Shown in pieces: positions 12,901 through 23,915 of a stretch of DNA of 64,000 nt. Below the pieces are notes generated by a model. The model was not told the origin of the DNA. It saw only the letters and a list, made by a program, of their open reading frames with translations, and searched no databases. The position numbers and the translations under genes are program-made. How positions within the stretch are numbered: position 1 is the stretch's first letter; each line of letters begins with the position of its first letter. The DNA comes from Acanthochromis polyacanthus (Eukaryota; Chordata; Actinopteri; Pomacentridae). The DNA lies in assembly GCF_021347895.1 (NCBI RefSeq), contig NC_067123.1, forward strand, positions 6,205,828 to 6,269,827, in the 5' to 3' direction.

Positions 12901-13075
12901 GTCAATGACAAGCAGCCTTTCCTCCTGTTTCCAGTTTTATGCTAAGCTAAGCTAGTTCCCAAAATGTCTATTATTTTGAAAATCATCAATAGTATGAGCA
13001 CTTTCAGACCAAGTTTGCACAGTCATGGAAACAGATGATTCTACAGCCCCGACAGGGAGAGTGTAGAGTGGTCTG
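12860..13075. repeat. copy A of a ~220-bp duplicated segment
   Basis: It matches 16147-16385. Shared strings include AAGGTCAGTCAATGA, GTTCCCAAAATGTC, AGTATGAGCACTTTCAGAC and TTTGCACAGTCATGGAAACA. The Tc1 relic at 14.0-16.1 kb lies between the two copies. Confidence 0.8.
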
Positions 13076-14029
13076 ACTGCACTTCATTATCATTCGGCTA
13101 TAGGATAAATCAAGCCCCAATGTGTTGTATTTCTTTAAACCAACCAGAATTGTCTTTTGAAGTGTAAAGAACAGGATGTGTTCTCTATGGTCTGTCAAAT
13201 TATTGGTAGGGGGATTGTTTTGGTGGAACACTTGCACACAGGGAGGCGAGAACTGTCATTAAAACGGAAAATAGTGGGAAAAAAAGAGCAGGGCGATCCC
13301 AATCATTGGCAAGACTTTACATTCTCAGTGCGTGGGTTGCTGCCTGGAGGTTGTTGTTATTGTTCCCTGCAGTGAACTGGACTTTCAAAGAGATGCTGTG
13401 TAGTTTCATGACTTAGATGTTAAACAGTTTAGCATCACATGGAGTTCATGCAATGTGAACCTAGTCATAGATTTTTTAAATTCTGGAGATTTTTCTTTCA
13501 CGCCTGCACTAAAGAATATCCGTAATACTTTATTACCCGATAAAACACTGACTCACGAGTTCTTTAACTTTTCAAATTCCCAGGGATTGCAAATTGGCTC
13601 ATATAAAAGAATAAATCGAACAGATTGTGGGTCCGTGGATATCAGACCCTTTTAAAGAGAATCCAACCCTCACAGTAACCTTGAGATGTGGCTCGAAGCT
13701 GCAGATAATTATTTTGTTAAAAGTCTATTGAATCCTTTTAATAGCTGCGATGAAAGTACAAGTGTGAAATCCAGCTCTATGCTCAAAAACAGTTAACATC
13801 TCATACTACATCCTGTAAAATAAAGACAAATGCTGAAAAAAATGACTGTGTTTTTGTTGGTACGTTTTCATTTTATTCCACTGGAAAGCCAGAAGCTTTG
13901 TCGCATATGACACTGGAAAGTCTTTAAATCGATTCTGTTGCTGCCACAATTTGGATGCTCTGTAATCATGTGTATTTATGAATTGAGTTCTTCTTAAGTA
14001 CACTTTGAACCAACATTGGACACTTTGTG
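13076..14029. other. intergenic, no gene recognised
   Basis: Short frames only. There is no repeat or RNA gene that I can support. Confidence 0.5.
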
Positions 14030-15290
14030 CTGCAGAGGGAGAAAAGAAGATATTCTGCTTTGTTTTATTTTTAAAGAATGATTATGGACAAAGGGTTTTG
14101 TGGTTTTGCTTTGTTTATATCAAATAAAGAAGCCAGAGGAGCTTCTCATGTCTTAAACAACCATGTGGGACGACATATCCTGTGGTCATGGAAAGGATGT
14201 TAATGTGTCTCAGAAGGGTCAAATTATTGGCCTGCATCAAGCAAAGAAAACAACTAAGGAGATTTCTGAAACTAAAATCAGGGCAAGAATCATCCAATGC
14301 ATGATTAAAACCTGAAGGATAGTGGAGAACCATCATCTTCCAGGAACAAACCATCAGATGATTGTAGGAAACCAACAGTAGAACTCACGGCTGTTTAATA
14401 GCAACAGTAAGAACATTTCTACAAGAAAAAAGTGAAGGGAACTCAAAGGATTGGGACTAAACAGCTGTATCTCTAAGAAAACCACTGATCAGTGAGGATG
14501 ATCAGGAAAAAAGGCTTCAGTTTGCTACAGAGCATAAAGATTGTACTCTGGATCAATGGAAGAAGGTCATGTGGTCTGATGAGTCCAGATTTACCCTGTT
14601 CCAAAATGATGGGGGCATCAGGGCAAGAAGAGAGGCAGATGAAGTGATGAACTCATCATGGATAGTGTCTACCAGCCTGTGGGGGTTAGGGTTATGATCT
14701 GGGGTTGGTCAGGTTCACCAATGTTATGTTCCCAAAGAATGAGGTCAGCTGATACCTGAAGATACTGAATGACCAGGTCTGCACATCAGTGGAGGTTTTC
14801 TTCATGTTCCAAGATGACGATGTCAGGATTCATCCCAGAGGAAAAGAAAATTCAAAAAGAAATCTCAAAAATGTTTCATTTACTTCTCCTAGACAACTTT
14901 GAGATCTGCGTGACACCAAACTGAGACTAAGGCTTATTTCTCCTGTGTCTCATTTTTTCTCCTGAGCAATAAGATGCACTAAATCTCAGTTTAGTCTCCT
15001 TTAAAGTTTCAGAAGAGATCTCAACAAGTTCTCATATAATTCTCAGAGTTTCTCAACTTTTCTGTCTCTTTGTGATCTCAGGCAGAGAAATCAGAGAGCT
15101 CTCTCTAAGAACTCCATCTATTCTCATCCCAGCTTCAGTTCATGCATCTCATACTAAGCTCAGACAGAACAAATGAAGAGATCTCCACAAGCGCTCACTG
15201 AATTCTCAGACTCAGATCAACGTTTTGGTTGTTTTTAATCATCTGTCATGTTGACTTTATTGTAATCCACATGATATTTTTTTAAAATTA

Positions 15291-15500
15291 ATTAATAAAG
15301 ATTCAGATTACTTTATTCATCCCAAAAGGGAAATTCATTTGTCTGTCAGCTCATCTGCTATTTGCTATAGAATTATAAAGCCTGATCGCTGCGGGTACAA
15401 AGATCTTCTTTATCTTTCCGTCCTGCAGTCCAGAGAGAGGCCCATCACGATATTATGAGTGGATGATCCGTGGTGTTTAGAATGATAAATCCAGTCAAGT
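15291..15500. repeat. teleost interspersed repeat fragment inside the nested element
   Basis: It contains CTTTATTCATCCCAAAAGGG followed by AAATTCATTTGTC, and GCCTGATCGCTGCGGGTACAAAGA. I recognise this as a common fish repeat by its wording, but the family name is uncertain. Confidence 0.5.
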
Positions 15501-15633
15501 GGGAGGAGAGGGTGACATGACTGAAGTCACCATATATTATTATAAGTGCCTCAAGATGTTTAGGCTGTATCCTGGCAACTTCTTATTTGTTGCAGCATTT
15601 ATAAGGTGTGTGTGTGCAGACTAATATATGTAT

Positions 15634-15830
15634 AGGGTGGCATAGCTCAGTGGGTAGAGTGGCTGTCTCACACCCAGAAGGTTGTGGTTCAATTCCAAGT
15701 CTGTTGTGCTCATGTGGAGGTGTGAGTGTATGAGCGAGTCTCACGTATTGCTCTGTAGGAGCTCCACTATTGTTCATTTTCTTTTCCAGAGGAGAAATAA
15801 AGGAGCCATTAAACACACTGTATTGAGATT
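15634..15830 (+). mobile_element. tRNA-derived SINE-like segment
   Basis: The first ~70 bp are tRNA-like. TAGCTCAGTGGGTAGAG (15643-15659) fits the RNA polymerase III A box, and GGTTCAATTCC (15686-15696) fits the B box at normal spacing. No clean cloverleaf or CCA-ready 3' end exists, and an unrelated tail follows, so this is a tRNA-derived repeat rather than a tRNA gene. It lies inside the 14831-16033 element. Confidence 0.6.
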
Positions 15831-16146
15831 AGCAAGGTAGCTCCCACAAGTCTCAAGTATGACTCCCTCTAATTATCCTGTCTCACCTGTTTCTCCTAGT
15901 GAATTTTAGGAGAAACGTATGAGAAACCTTTAGACAAAATAGAAACTAAAATGAGGCTGACATGAGAATCTCAAATTTGTCTCCTGAGCTGTAGAAGAGC
16001 AAGCTTTGAGCAGTAAAATTTTCCTCTGGGATGGGCTCACACTGAGAATGAGTGGATCAGGGAGATGAGATGGATTGACCTCCACAGAGTCCAGACCTCA
16101 GAACCACCGAGGATCTTTGGGATGTTCTGGAGAAGACTTAATTAAT

Positions 16147-16385
16147 GTACACATGCATAACACACGCCTGTGCTTAGGGCAAGGTCAGTCAATGATGAGC
16201 AGCCTTTACACCTGTTTCTAATTTTTATGCTAAGTTAAGGTAGTTCCCAAAATGTCCGGCTATTCTTTTGAAAATCATTGATAGTATGAGCACTTTCAGA
16301 CATAGTTTGCACAGTCATGGAAACAGACTGGAGTCAGACCATTCTACAGCCCCGACACGGAGGTTGTAGAAAGGTCTGCAACTCT
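16147..16385. repeat. copy B of the ~220-bp duplicated segment
   Basis: It is the partner of 12860-13075. It begins a few bases after the Tc1 relic ends, with ACACATGCATAACACACGCC matching ACACATGTATAACACACGAC in copy A. A CTGGAGTCAGAC stretch is present only in this copy. Confidence 0.8.
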
Positions 16386-16617
16386 GGACAGAAATAAATG
16401 CTGTGATATTACAGAAGCTTATCGAAACGACGCCACAGTGAATGCGTGTCATTCTCAGAGCTAAAGGCGGTCCAATGAAATATCAGAGTGTGCGACTTTT
16501 TTTTGTACGGGCAGAGCATAATAACAATGAAGGCTTATTTGTATAGCAAACCCAGCATTACAAAATGCAAACAAAAAAAGAAACTGTTAAAGTAGCGGGT
16601 GACTAAATAAAGCATAA

Positions 16618-17282
16618 AACCAATTAAAGCTGCAAACAGCGTTGGTCGGGTGCTCGCATTCTTGCTGGTCAGCGATTCCAAGTGTGTCCAGCCGGTGGCG
16701 CTGCAACTGAGAGTATTTTTCATTGTATGGATGTAATGAGGGCCGGACTCTGATCATACGTGTAAAGTTTGAGGCAGACTGAAGCATGTACAGTCTAGTT
16801 AGACAGCTTATCCTGTTTCATGGTGAAATGTTGAAATTCCACCAGCCACCATTTCCACGCCCTCAGACTTATCCAGAACATTTTTATAACTTTTGATCAT
16901 CCATGCCTGCTGTACATCCTGGTCAAATTTCAGCTCTGTCGGGGTTACCCTGTTTGAGTTTATAGCCTTTAAAAATGTGCAAAAATTGGTACAACATAAT
17001 TCACATAACTTAAAATGGCCAACTTCCTGTTGTGTTTTAGCTCTGGTTGTCGATTGCATTTTCATGCATCTTGACCAGGTGAAACGTCCTGGCTGTAGTT
17101 CTGATTGAAAATTCCAGGTAGCGCAACTAAGCGATTCACACGCTTAAGTTTCACACGTTTTTGAGTATTCTGCGGCCTTCAAAAGTCCAAATAAAAACCC
17201 TGCCAAAGAAAGAAAAGAATGAGAAAAATAATTCCTTGCATTCCAGGAGGGTTCTCGTACCACTCGCTGCTCAGAACCTAAA
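16618..17282 (+). repeat. teleost interspersed repeat, ~665 bp
   Basis: It starts with TTAAAGCTGCAAACAGCGTT and ends near GGAGGGTTCTCGTACCACTC-GCTGCTCAGAACC. Internal marks are GTTACCCTGTTTGAGTTTATAG, AAAATGGCCAACTTCCTGTT and TGCGGCCTTCAAAAGTCC. The wording matches a repeat I know to be abundant in percomorph genomes, but I cannot give its family with certainty. It has no intact frame. Confidence 0.65.
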
Positions 17283-18519
17283 TATGAAGGAAAATATATA
17301 AACAGCAGGTTAATTTAAAGTTAAACTAGAGCAAAGCAAGCAAATATGTGTGGCTTGGCTTCATATTCTTTGCACAGTTAGTGATGACAGGTCACTTTTT
17401 AACTCATCATTTTATTGTTTTTTAATTGTTATAAATGCAAAACATTAGCAGAGGCTCTGATTCTTCCTTTTACCCAAACATTTTCCTACTTGGAGAAGGT
17501 CGAGCAATTAAAATGTAAAACTGCACCACAATACAACAAAAGAGAAGTGCAGCTTTTTATCCTCTACAGTCTTGACCAAAGGTCTAGCGTGTGGTTTAAG
17601 AAAATCTATTGATGAAAAGTGAAAAACCACAGCAAGCAGCCTGTTCAGCTTCCACACTCCACATTGATCTAAGCAGAGTTCAGGTTCGCAGGCGAAGAAG
17701 TCTAATCTGTCGCTTCCTTGTATCTCTGAAGAGGTGGTTGTTTGACAGGAGACACGACGGCACCTGACACATCCCCTCAGATGAAGTGAGTAGTTCAAAG
17801 AGCCTCTTTATGTGCGGTGTAATAAGAGGAATGTGTCAGTTTGCACACGGCTGCCATCACAGCCTCAAATCAAAGGGAGAGCATCTTTAACTCTCTCACA
17901 CTGCACAGGCATTTCATTTCTCCGTAGCAACAGGCTGACCCCGTTTCTATGGTTATGGTGTCCCTTCTGCATTTCTTCCAGGACAACGATGGGAAAAGAA
18001 AAAAAAAGGACACGAGTATGTGGGCGCCGCTCAACCTACAGCAGGTGGTTCAATTAATCACCACAAACAAAGAAAAGAAGACCCTGGAAGCTGGTTAATG
18101 TGAGTTTGGAGTCGGAACCGTCTGGATCTTCTCAGGGAGTTCAAGAAGCAGCCTTTAAACTGAAACCGATAGTTGATGTTCCCTTCAGAGCGCCCAGTTA
18201 AAATGCAGCCTACAGGTTTACCGGCTTTCAGCTCTGAAAACCTCCTGAAAGACAGTTTGAAAGGAGGAGGATGTCAGTTTGTGCCATCTGAGCTGAATGA
18301 ATAAAGCAGATAAATGATGTGGACGGTGATTATACTTCCCTTTATTTGATCCCTCAGATTTGTAAGTAGGTTAAAAAAGACCCCGTGAGGTTGTTTTCTT
18401 GCAATATCTCTGTAATAAAAAGTTTTTATCATTGAATTTTCCAGCTATTCCTCAAAAACATGTTTCTGATATCATTTCATTTGATTTTTTAAGTTACCTT
18501 TTATACTTTTAAAGAGATT
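17283..18519. other. intergenic, no gene recognised
   Basis: Moderately mixed composition with short frames only. Nothing is assignable. Confidence 0.5.
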
Positions 18520-19416
18520 GTAATTACTCTGCCAAGGAACGCGACAAAGTTATGTGACGATCGGCGTTGGTTTGTCTGTCTGTTAGTTTAATATTTTTGA
18601 TTTATTTCTTCATTTGATAGGGACAGTGCACATTACTGAACTTAGACAGCAATAGACGTTTAAATATGCCGGATGACAGCAACTATGCTAATTTACATCT
18701 ACAGTCCCTAGGCAGGTTAAAAACAAAACAAAACAGTGAAACACAGGACAATGGATCACAACAAAAACACATTACAAAAAGTACACAAAGAAGTTAAAAG
18801 TCAATGTTTGTCCATCTGTCCTTTTGTCTGTTAGCAACATTACTCAAAAACAGACCACCGGATTTGGATGAAATTTTCAGGGAAGGTCAGAAATGACACA
18901 AGGACCAAGTGATTAGGTTTTGGCAGTGATGCAGCTTATAGTCTAGATCCACAGATTTGTTAAGGATTTCTGTATCACTGTGAGATAGCAGTACGCTGTC
19001 ACTGAAACCATGACAACAAGTGAAAACAACATCAGCTGCCTGCTGACGATCACATGATTTTGATCACAAATCCATCACTGTTATCAGGACTTATCTGTCA
19101 GAAATGATCCAAGGAACAACTGATTAAACTGTGGGGTGTTTCTGAGTCCCATGAATTCCCGCCGCCCGCTACATATTTAGGTCAAACGATTCAGTATCCG
19201 TACATAACGTACACATACGTAACATACACCTGTGCTCAGCGCAGGTCATTTAGTTTGTGGGTACATCTATATTAAATGGACACTTTCTATGTTGCTGTGA
19301 TTTCTGATCATCAATAACTTACAAAGTTGCAAACAAATTATGCATTTCTGACAATGCCATATGGTTGAATGAACAACCTTGAAGGAGTACTAGCTCTCTG
19401 AGTGCTTTTCTAGTAT
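18520..19416 (+). repeat. teleost interspersed repeat, copy 2 (fuller length)
   Basis: It begins TAATTACTCTGCCAAGGAAC, shares the 12393-12900 sequence, and continues to CTCTCTGAGTGCTTTTCTAG, which looks like the element's far end. It is interrupted in the CTGT-rich region by the 18595-18803 insertion. No coding capacity remains. Confidence 0.75.
18595..18803. mobile_element. ~210-bp insertion nested in the interspersed repeat
   Basis: Compared with the copy at 12393-12900, the sequence leaves the shared text after CTGTCTGTTAG and resumes at TGTCCATCTGTCC. The insert contains TTTGATAGGGACAGTGCACA and an A-rich 3' part. This wording is frequent in fish genomes. The family is not determined and no clear terminal repeats were found. 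Confidence 0.6.
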
Positions 19417-21370
19417 TTGTGTTACTACCACAACCTCTTTATCACTGATAGCATCATACAAAAGCTGATGCACAAACTTGGAGGAACAAAGAGTAGCAAC
19501 AGTTGGAGGAAAAAAGTGGAAACATGTCAATAACATGGATGTTGACATTCTTCCATTGCTGCTCATAGTAATATTCTTATTTTTCAGTCATTAAAATGTT
19601 CAAAATCTGCTATAAAGTGAAAAATAAACATATTTCAAACATGAAATCATTCTTGTGTTGACAAAAATTTAATACAAACAATAATATCATTTATTGTTCT
19701 TAACCAAATGACAAAAAAATAGCAAACACATTGATTCTTATGTGGGTTACTTTGGATCCACTTATGGAAGAATGTAGGGTCCAATCACTGGAGGAGAATC
19801 TAAGGGTTAAAAAAAGAAAAGAAAAGAAAAAATCTTTGCCAAAGCTCTGCTCGGTCCCTTCTTTCTCGGAGCTGTGACTGGCTGCGGTTGCTATGCAACA
19901 ATCGGAGAATCATTATTGAATAAGTCATTAACTCAAGGCGATAGTTCAGGAGAGGCATTCCAGACCTGCAGACATGATCTTATTCCTAATCTATCAACAC
20001 CTCCGACTGTGTGAGATTTTTTTGTGTTGGTCGTCCCGTCACTCAGCCTGACGCCTGGATGTGACAGCTGATGATAAGTGTCCGCCAGACGCTGATGGAA
20101 GGCGCCGAAGCCGAAGCTTTTCTTCTTCCTGCTCCCCAGTGTCCAAACCACACCCGGGCTCTTGACCTTCAGTGACCCCGCTCAGCAATCCAATTCCATT
20201 TCCTGCTGCCAGCTGCCCTGAATGATTACTCTGACTAAGTCCATTCATGAAAACGGTGGAGGGGGGGCACCAGACGAGAGGGAGAGTTTGTCGTCCATCT
20301 GTTGGGTGTGTTTCTGCAATTTGTGCACGAGGTTCTCCTCTGTTTTGTGTGTGTGTGTGTGTGTGTCGATTTTTATTACCGGTTTGATTTTGTGTCTGGT
20401 GCGATTCCCCCGGCAGAAAAAACACAGACACCAATTAAATCTGCTGCAGCGTCCCAGTCCCTTTACATCAGTAATAATGTGCCTGTGGAAACCGGCAGCT
20501 TTAGCCCACCTCATGCAGACCTCAGCTGTTCTCCGCTCCGTTATTCGTTATAAACCGGAGTTAAGAAACCGATACTTCACAGGGGAGACGTCTGCGTTTT
20601 TATCTGAGGTGTTCTTGCTGGGTTGAAGTGGGCGTGGCAGATGTTGAAAAAAAAGGACCTGTAAAGATTTAACAAAATGAGGAGTTGTTTTTTGCTAACG
20701 TTACCAAGGAAACACCAGAACCTGATTGAACCACGCCCACACAGTCTCACACAAGTGTAGATTCACTTTTCACTAAATTAAAGGGCTTTGCAGCTCAGAT
20801 TTATTGGCAGTAAATACATACACAAGAAGAGACGGGCAGCGACGTGACGACTACAGACCATGAAATGTCACCATAGTTTGGTGACATTTAGAAATAATCA
20901 TTACAGTTGCCAAGTGAGCTCAACTAATTTCAGCGTTGAAGCAATTAAAAGCAGCTGCCAATGGAAGAAAAGCATATTTTCGACACAATTGACAGGTTTC
21001 CCAAACACAAATAAAGAACTAGTATGGTTTTAGATTCATTACATCAAAATGAAAATGCAACACAGGTAAGAAAAAAACATGAATTGTGATGTTTGGGTCC
21101 ATATTTCTGAAATCATAGTGTATGGAAAGTTAATTTTGTGGATTAGCAAGCCAAAGAACCCAGGAAGGATCTAACTGCTGAAGATATTGTACTTGAGGTT
21201 GGACCTTAAGCTGAATCGCAGCTTTCAGGATGTTATTTAGCTGTTCAAAGGTTTTGTTTGATAATGCCTGCGAGCATCTTGCATATCCAGATCTATCTGG
21301 AACTTGTTTTTCTCCTGAGGGACTCTTCAAAAGAAAAGCTAACTCCCATGGTGTAACTTTTATAGTACCT
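19417..21370. other. intergenic, includes (GT)n at 20347-20366 and (AAAAG)n at 19809-19832
   Basis: The section 19850-20620 is richer in G+C than its neighbours and has several overlapping frames of up to 134 codons on both strands. They start at non-ATG codons or run through the GT repeat and lack domains, so no gene is called. Confidence 0.5.
19889..19901. promoter_or_regulatory. X-box-like (RFX-type) palindrome
   Basis: GTTGCTATGCAAC is a near-perfect two-fold symmetric match to the RFX X-box form (GTTGC-N-N-N-CAAC type). It sits in a locally GC-richer, non-repetitive stretch with AAGTCATTAA-type sequence downstream. A 13-bp match alone is weak evidence of function. Confidence 0.25.
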
Positions 21371-21672
21371 GTTTGTTCATTGAAAGCTAGACATCAGTAG
21401 AACCTCAGGACTGCAGAGACTGTCGATATTTTAAGCAGAAGGTTAAAAACGCACCTTTTTAATCAGGCTTTTAACTGACCTTTTAAATTTTTCTTATGTT
21501 CTTATCATTGTTTATTCATTATTTTATGTACTTTTACTCCTTTAGCTTTTCACCTTTTTACCTATCGTATATCAGGCCTTTTATTCTGTCTTATACTGTA
21601 AAGTTTTAGCACTTTGTGTTGCATTTTAATTGTATGAAAAGTGCTGTATAAATAAAGTTTGATTGACTGACC
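21371..21672 (+). mobile_element. L2-type LINE 3' end
   Basis: The frame at 21434-21478 encodes SRRLKTHLFNQAFN followed by a stop, the standard C-terminus of L2-type ORF2 in fish. A short 3' untranslated region follows and ends AAGTGCTGTATAAATAAAGT then TTGATTGACTGA, the usual tail of this group. Upstream RT sequence is missing (5' truncation). Confidence 0.75.
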
Positions 21673-21689
21673 TAGCACCTACTTTGATT

Positions 21690-22010
21690 AGAGTAGCGTT
21701 GCTTTTTGACCGACAGCTAAGGAAGGAAAGGATGGTTTTACCTTGCTGATAGTTTCAACTATGTCTGCAGTCTTTTTCAGAGCATCATCTGGTGTCTGAT
21801 GGCGTGCCGTTTTTATCACAGATCTGTCAGAATCTGTCGCATCACCCACGCTTCTGGCCATCCGGTGGTCTCTGGAGGATGGAGTCCCAGGTATACGAGA
21901 GGGTTTACGCCCCCTGTCCTGGTTCATGAAGCAGCTCGCCAGCTTCTAGATCTCTGTGGCCTCCTTCATCCTTCGTTTGTATTTGTTGGCCTCCGAAGCC
22001 ATAAGTTACT
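21690..22010 (-). mobile_element. possible Penelope-like element fragment
   Basis: The minus strand reads EANKYKRRMKEATEI, a stop, then KLASCFMNQDRGRKPSR. The order (NK...IKEAxxIRK...MNxDEG in the family) resembles the C-terminal, GIY-YIG-linked end of Penelope-like retroelements. A 79-codon open frame continues to 21688. The match is short and from memory, so a different retroelement or a processed pseudogene is possible. Confidence 0.35.
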
Positions 22011-22543
22011 CGTTTTAATTTACTTCATTGGGAAAAAATCTCAGATTTAAACGCACATATAGAGATGGATTCATAGATGTTTGTGCAACCAAGCAGATTT
22101 CTGAGGAATTACTACAACCCCTGTTCTTTAATTAATGCTTTTTTGTTGCTTATAAAGTCACAAATAATAAAACATTCTCAAGCTAAAAATGATTCTTAAT
22201 TCTTGACCTTGGAGACAGCACTTGACAAAAACTCCCATTTCAGCACAATGGTCTGGGTTAAATAGAAAACATGTCATTTAGTTTTAATACAAAAGCAAAA
22301 CAAACAAACACAAAAAGGTTCTTTAAAAAAACATCCCCGGTGTCTGATTAAAAAAAGGAGAGAACCTGTGAAGTGTGCTCCAATTTAGTTTTTTGGCAGT
22401 TCCTTTTTTCTGAGTTGTTTATAAACCAGAAGCAGAAGAGTCACTCAGCTTTTAGGTTTTTGAATTTTAAACCAAAAACAAAATCGTGAGGTCTGTTCAG
22501 TTTTTGGCTACTAAAATAAAAACCAGGAAAAAACACTCACCGG
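22011..22543. other. intergenic, no gene recognised
   Basis: AT-rich with A-runs. Nothing is assignable. Confidence 0.5.
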
Positions 22544-22780
22544 TTTTGTTTTTTGCACACCCCGCCTAGTCCAAATGAAAAACATCTTCAATCATACGCT
22601 CTGCTGCTTCTTCAGACCTTGTGGTGAGGCTGTTCTGTTCAATTTCCAGGTGCTTGCAGGAGAAAAATGAACTTCAGTGCACTTTATTCCAGCAAAAAGC
22701 CATTATTATAATATCAGAGAGGCGTTTTGCTAACTCTAATTCGCAGACAATCTCAAAGTAAGTATGTCAGTTAGGAAAAA
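22544..22780. repeat. duplicated flank, copy 1
   Basis: It matches 23642-23915. Shared strings are GTTTTGTTTTTTGCACA, GCTCTGCTGCTTCTTCAGACC, TTTCCAGGTGCTTG, AATGAACTTCAGT and AATCTCAAAGTA. The copies are about 1.1 kb apart and bracket the first array of the ~185-bp repeat. Confidence 0.8.
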
Positions 22781-22789
22781 TTCCGTAAC

Positions 22790-23605
22790 TGAGGAGAAAG
22801 AGTTGATGCAGAGAGAGTTTTATTCCTGAAAGGGGCAGTGATAGCAGCATCTTAGTGTAATTTACAGCTACAGACACTGAAACAACCTGTTTATAATAGC
22901 ACTAACAACTGTAATCTCTCCAAACATAGCTGAGATTGTGGCTAAGTTGTATAGGAATGTTTTTATGAAGACTGGATTGACAGAGTAGACGCAGAGAGAG
23001 TTTTCTTCCTTAAAGGGGGCGGAGACAGCAGCATCTCAGCTGGATTTAAAGCTACAGACACTGAAACATCCTGTTCAGAACAGCACTAAAACAAATGCAA
23101 TCTCCCTGAACATAGCTTAGATTGTAGTTTAGTTGTATAGAAACATAATTTTGTGGAGACCAGACTGACTGAGTAGATGCAGAGAGAGTTTTCTTCCTTA
23201 AAGGAGTGGAGACAGCAGCAGCTCAGTGCAATTTATAGCTACAGAGATTCTAACAGCTTGTTTATAATAGCACTAAAGCAAATGCAATTGCTCAAAATAT
23301 ATCTTAGATTGTAGCTTAGTTATATAGTAACATAATTTTTGTGGAGACTGGACTGACAGAGTAAATGCAGAGAGCGTTCTATTCCTGAAAGGGGCGGAGA
23401 CAGCAGGATCTGAGCTAGGTTTAAAGCTACAGACACTCAACCAACCTGTTTATAACAGCACTGAAACAAATGTAATCTCTCAAAATATAGCTGAGATTGT
23501 AGCTATATTGTATAGAAATGCAATTTTGTGGAAATTGGATTGACAGAGCAGATGCAGAGAGAGTTTTCTTCCTGAATGGGGCAGGGACAGCAGATTTTCT
23601 TCATT
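22790..23605. repeat. ~185-bp satellite-like tandem array 1
   Basis: Units are marked by GA(T/C)GCAGAGAGAGTTTTCTTCCT, GGGGC(G/A)GAGACAGCAG, AGCTACAGACACT, CCTGTTTATAA-AGCACTAA, GTAATCTCTC and TAGCTGAGATTGTAG. The GATGCAG landmark falls at about 22804, 22988, 23175, 23363 and 23551, spaced 184-188 bp. It is non-coding. Confidence 0.9.
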
Positions 23606-23641
23606 TTTTGGCTGCCAATATCAAAATCAGGAAATTAAACT

Positions 23642-23915
23642 CACCAGTTTTGTTTTTTTGCACATCCCTCTTATCTAAATGAGAAGCATCTTCAGATAAA
23701 TGCTCTGCTGCTTCTTCAGACCTTCTGGTGAGGCTGTTTTGTTAAATTTCCAGGTGCTTGTAGGAGAGAAATGAACTTCAGTCCACTTTAGCAAGGCAAA
23801 AGCCATTACAGTAACATCCGAGGTGTTTTGTTAACTGTAATTCCCACATGCATGGATGATGATGTGAAAATTAAACTCTTCCAGCACGCTAGCAGACAAA
23901 TCTCAAAGTATGTTA
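23642..23915. repeat. duplicated flank, copy 2
   Basis: Partner of 22544-22780. It carries a short insertion relative to copy 1 before the shared CAGACAA-TCTCAAAGTA end. Confidence 0.8.

Larger units (their letters stand above)
14831..16033. mobile_element. 1.2-kb inverted-repeat element nested in the Tc1 relic
   Basis: Perfect 15-bp terminal inverted repeats, CATCCCAGAGGAAAA at 14831-14845 and its complement at 16019-16033, bound sequence foreign to the Tc1 relic. Removing it rejoins the transposase reading (RIH then RAHTE-like). An AT dinucleotide at each junction could be the target duplication, but the repeat's own ends make this ambiguous. The interior has no transposase and is rich in TCTCAG/TCTCCT motifs. 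It holds a tRNA-derived segment, so it is non-autonomous and composite. The superfamily is not recognised. Confidence 0.75.
14030..16140 (+). mobile_element. Tc1-type transposon relic, interrupted by a nested element
   Basis: Broken plus-strand transposase similarity is readable in several frames. GGTCAAATTATTGGCCTGCA matches the N-terminal helix-turn-helix region. TGGTCTGATGAGTCCAGATT (14572 on) encodes WSDESRF with the first catalytic Asp (14578-14580). FFMFQDDDVRIH carries the second (14813-14815). After the nested insertion, PPQSPDLRTTEDLWDVLEKT carries the third acidic residue (Glu codon 16109-16111). Frameshifts and stops show a long-dead copy. The terminal inverted repeats are not recognisable and the 3' end stops abruptly near 16140. 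Confidence 0.85.

Noticed and set aside
15634..15710. Functional tRNA gene
   Set aside because: A and B boxes are present, but stems do not pair into a proper cloverleaf and the sequence continues as a repeat tail inside a transposon-like element.
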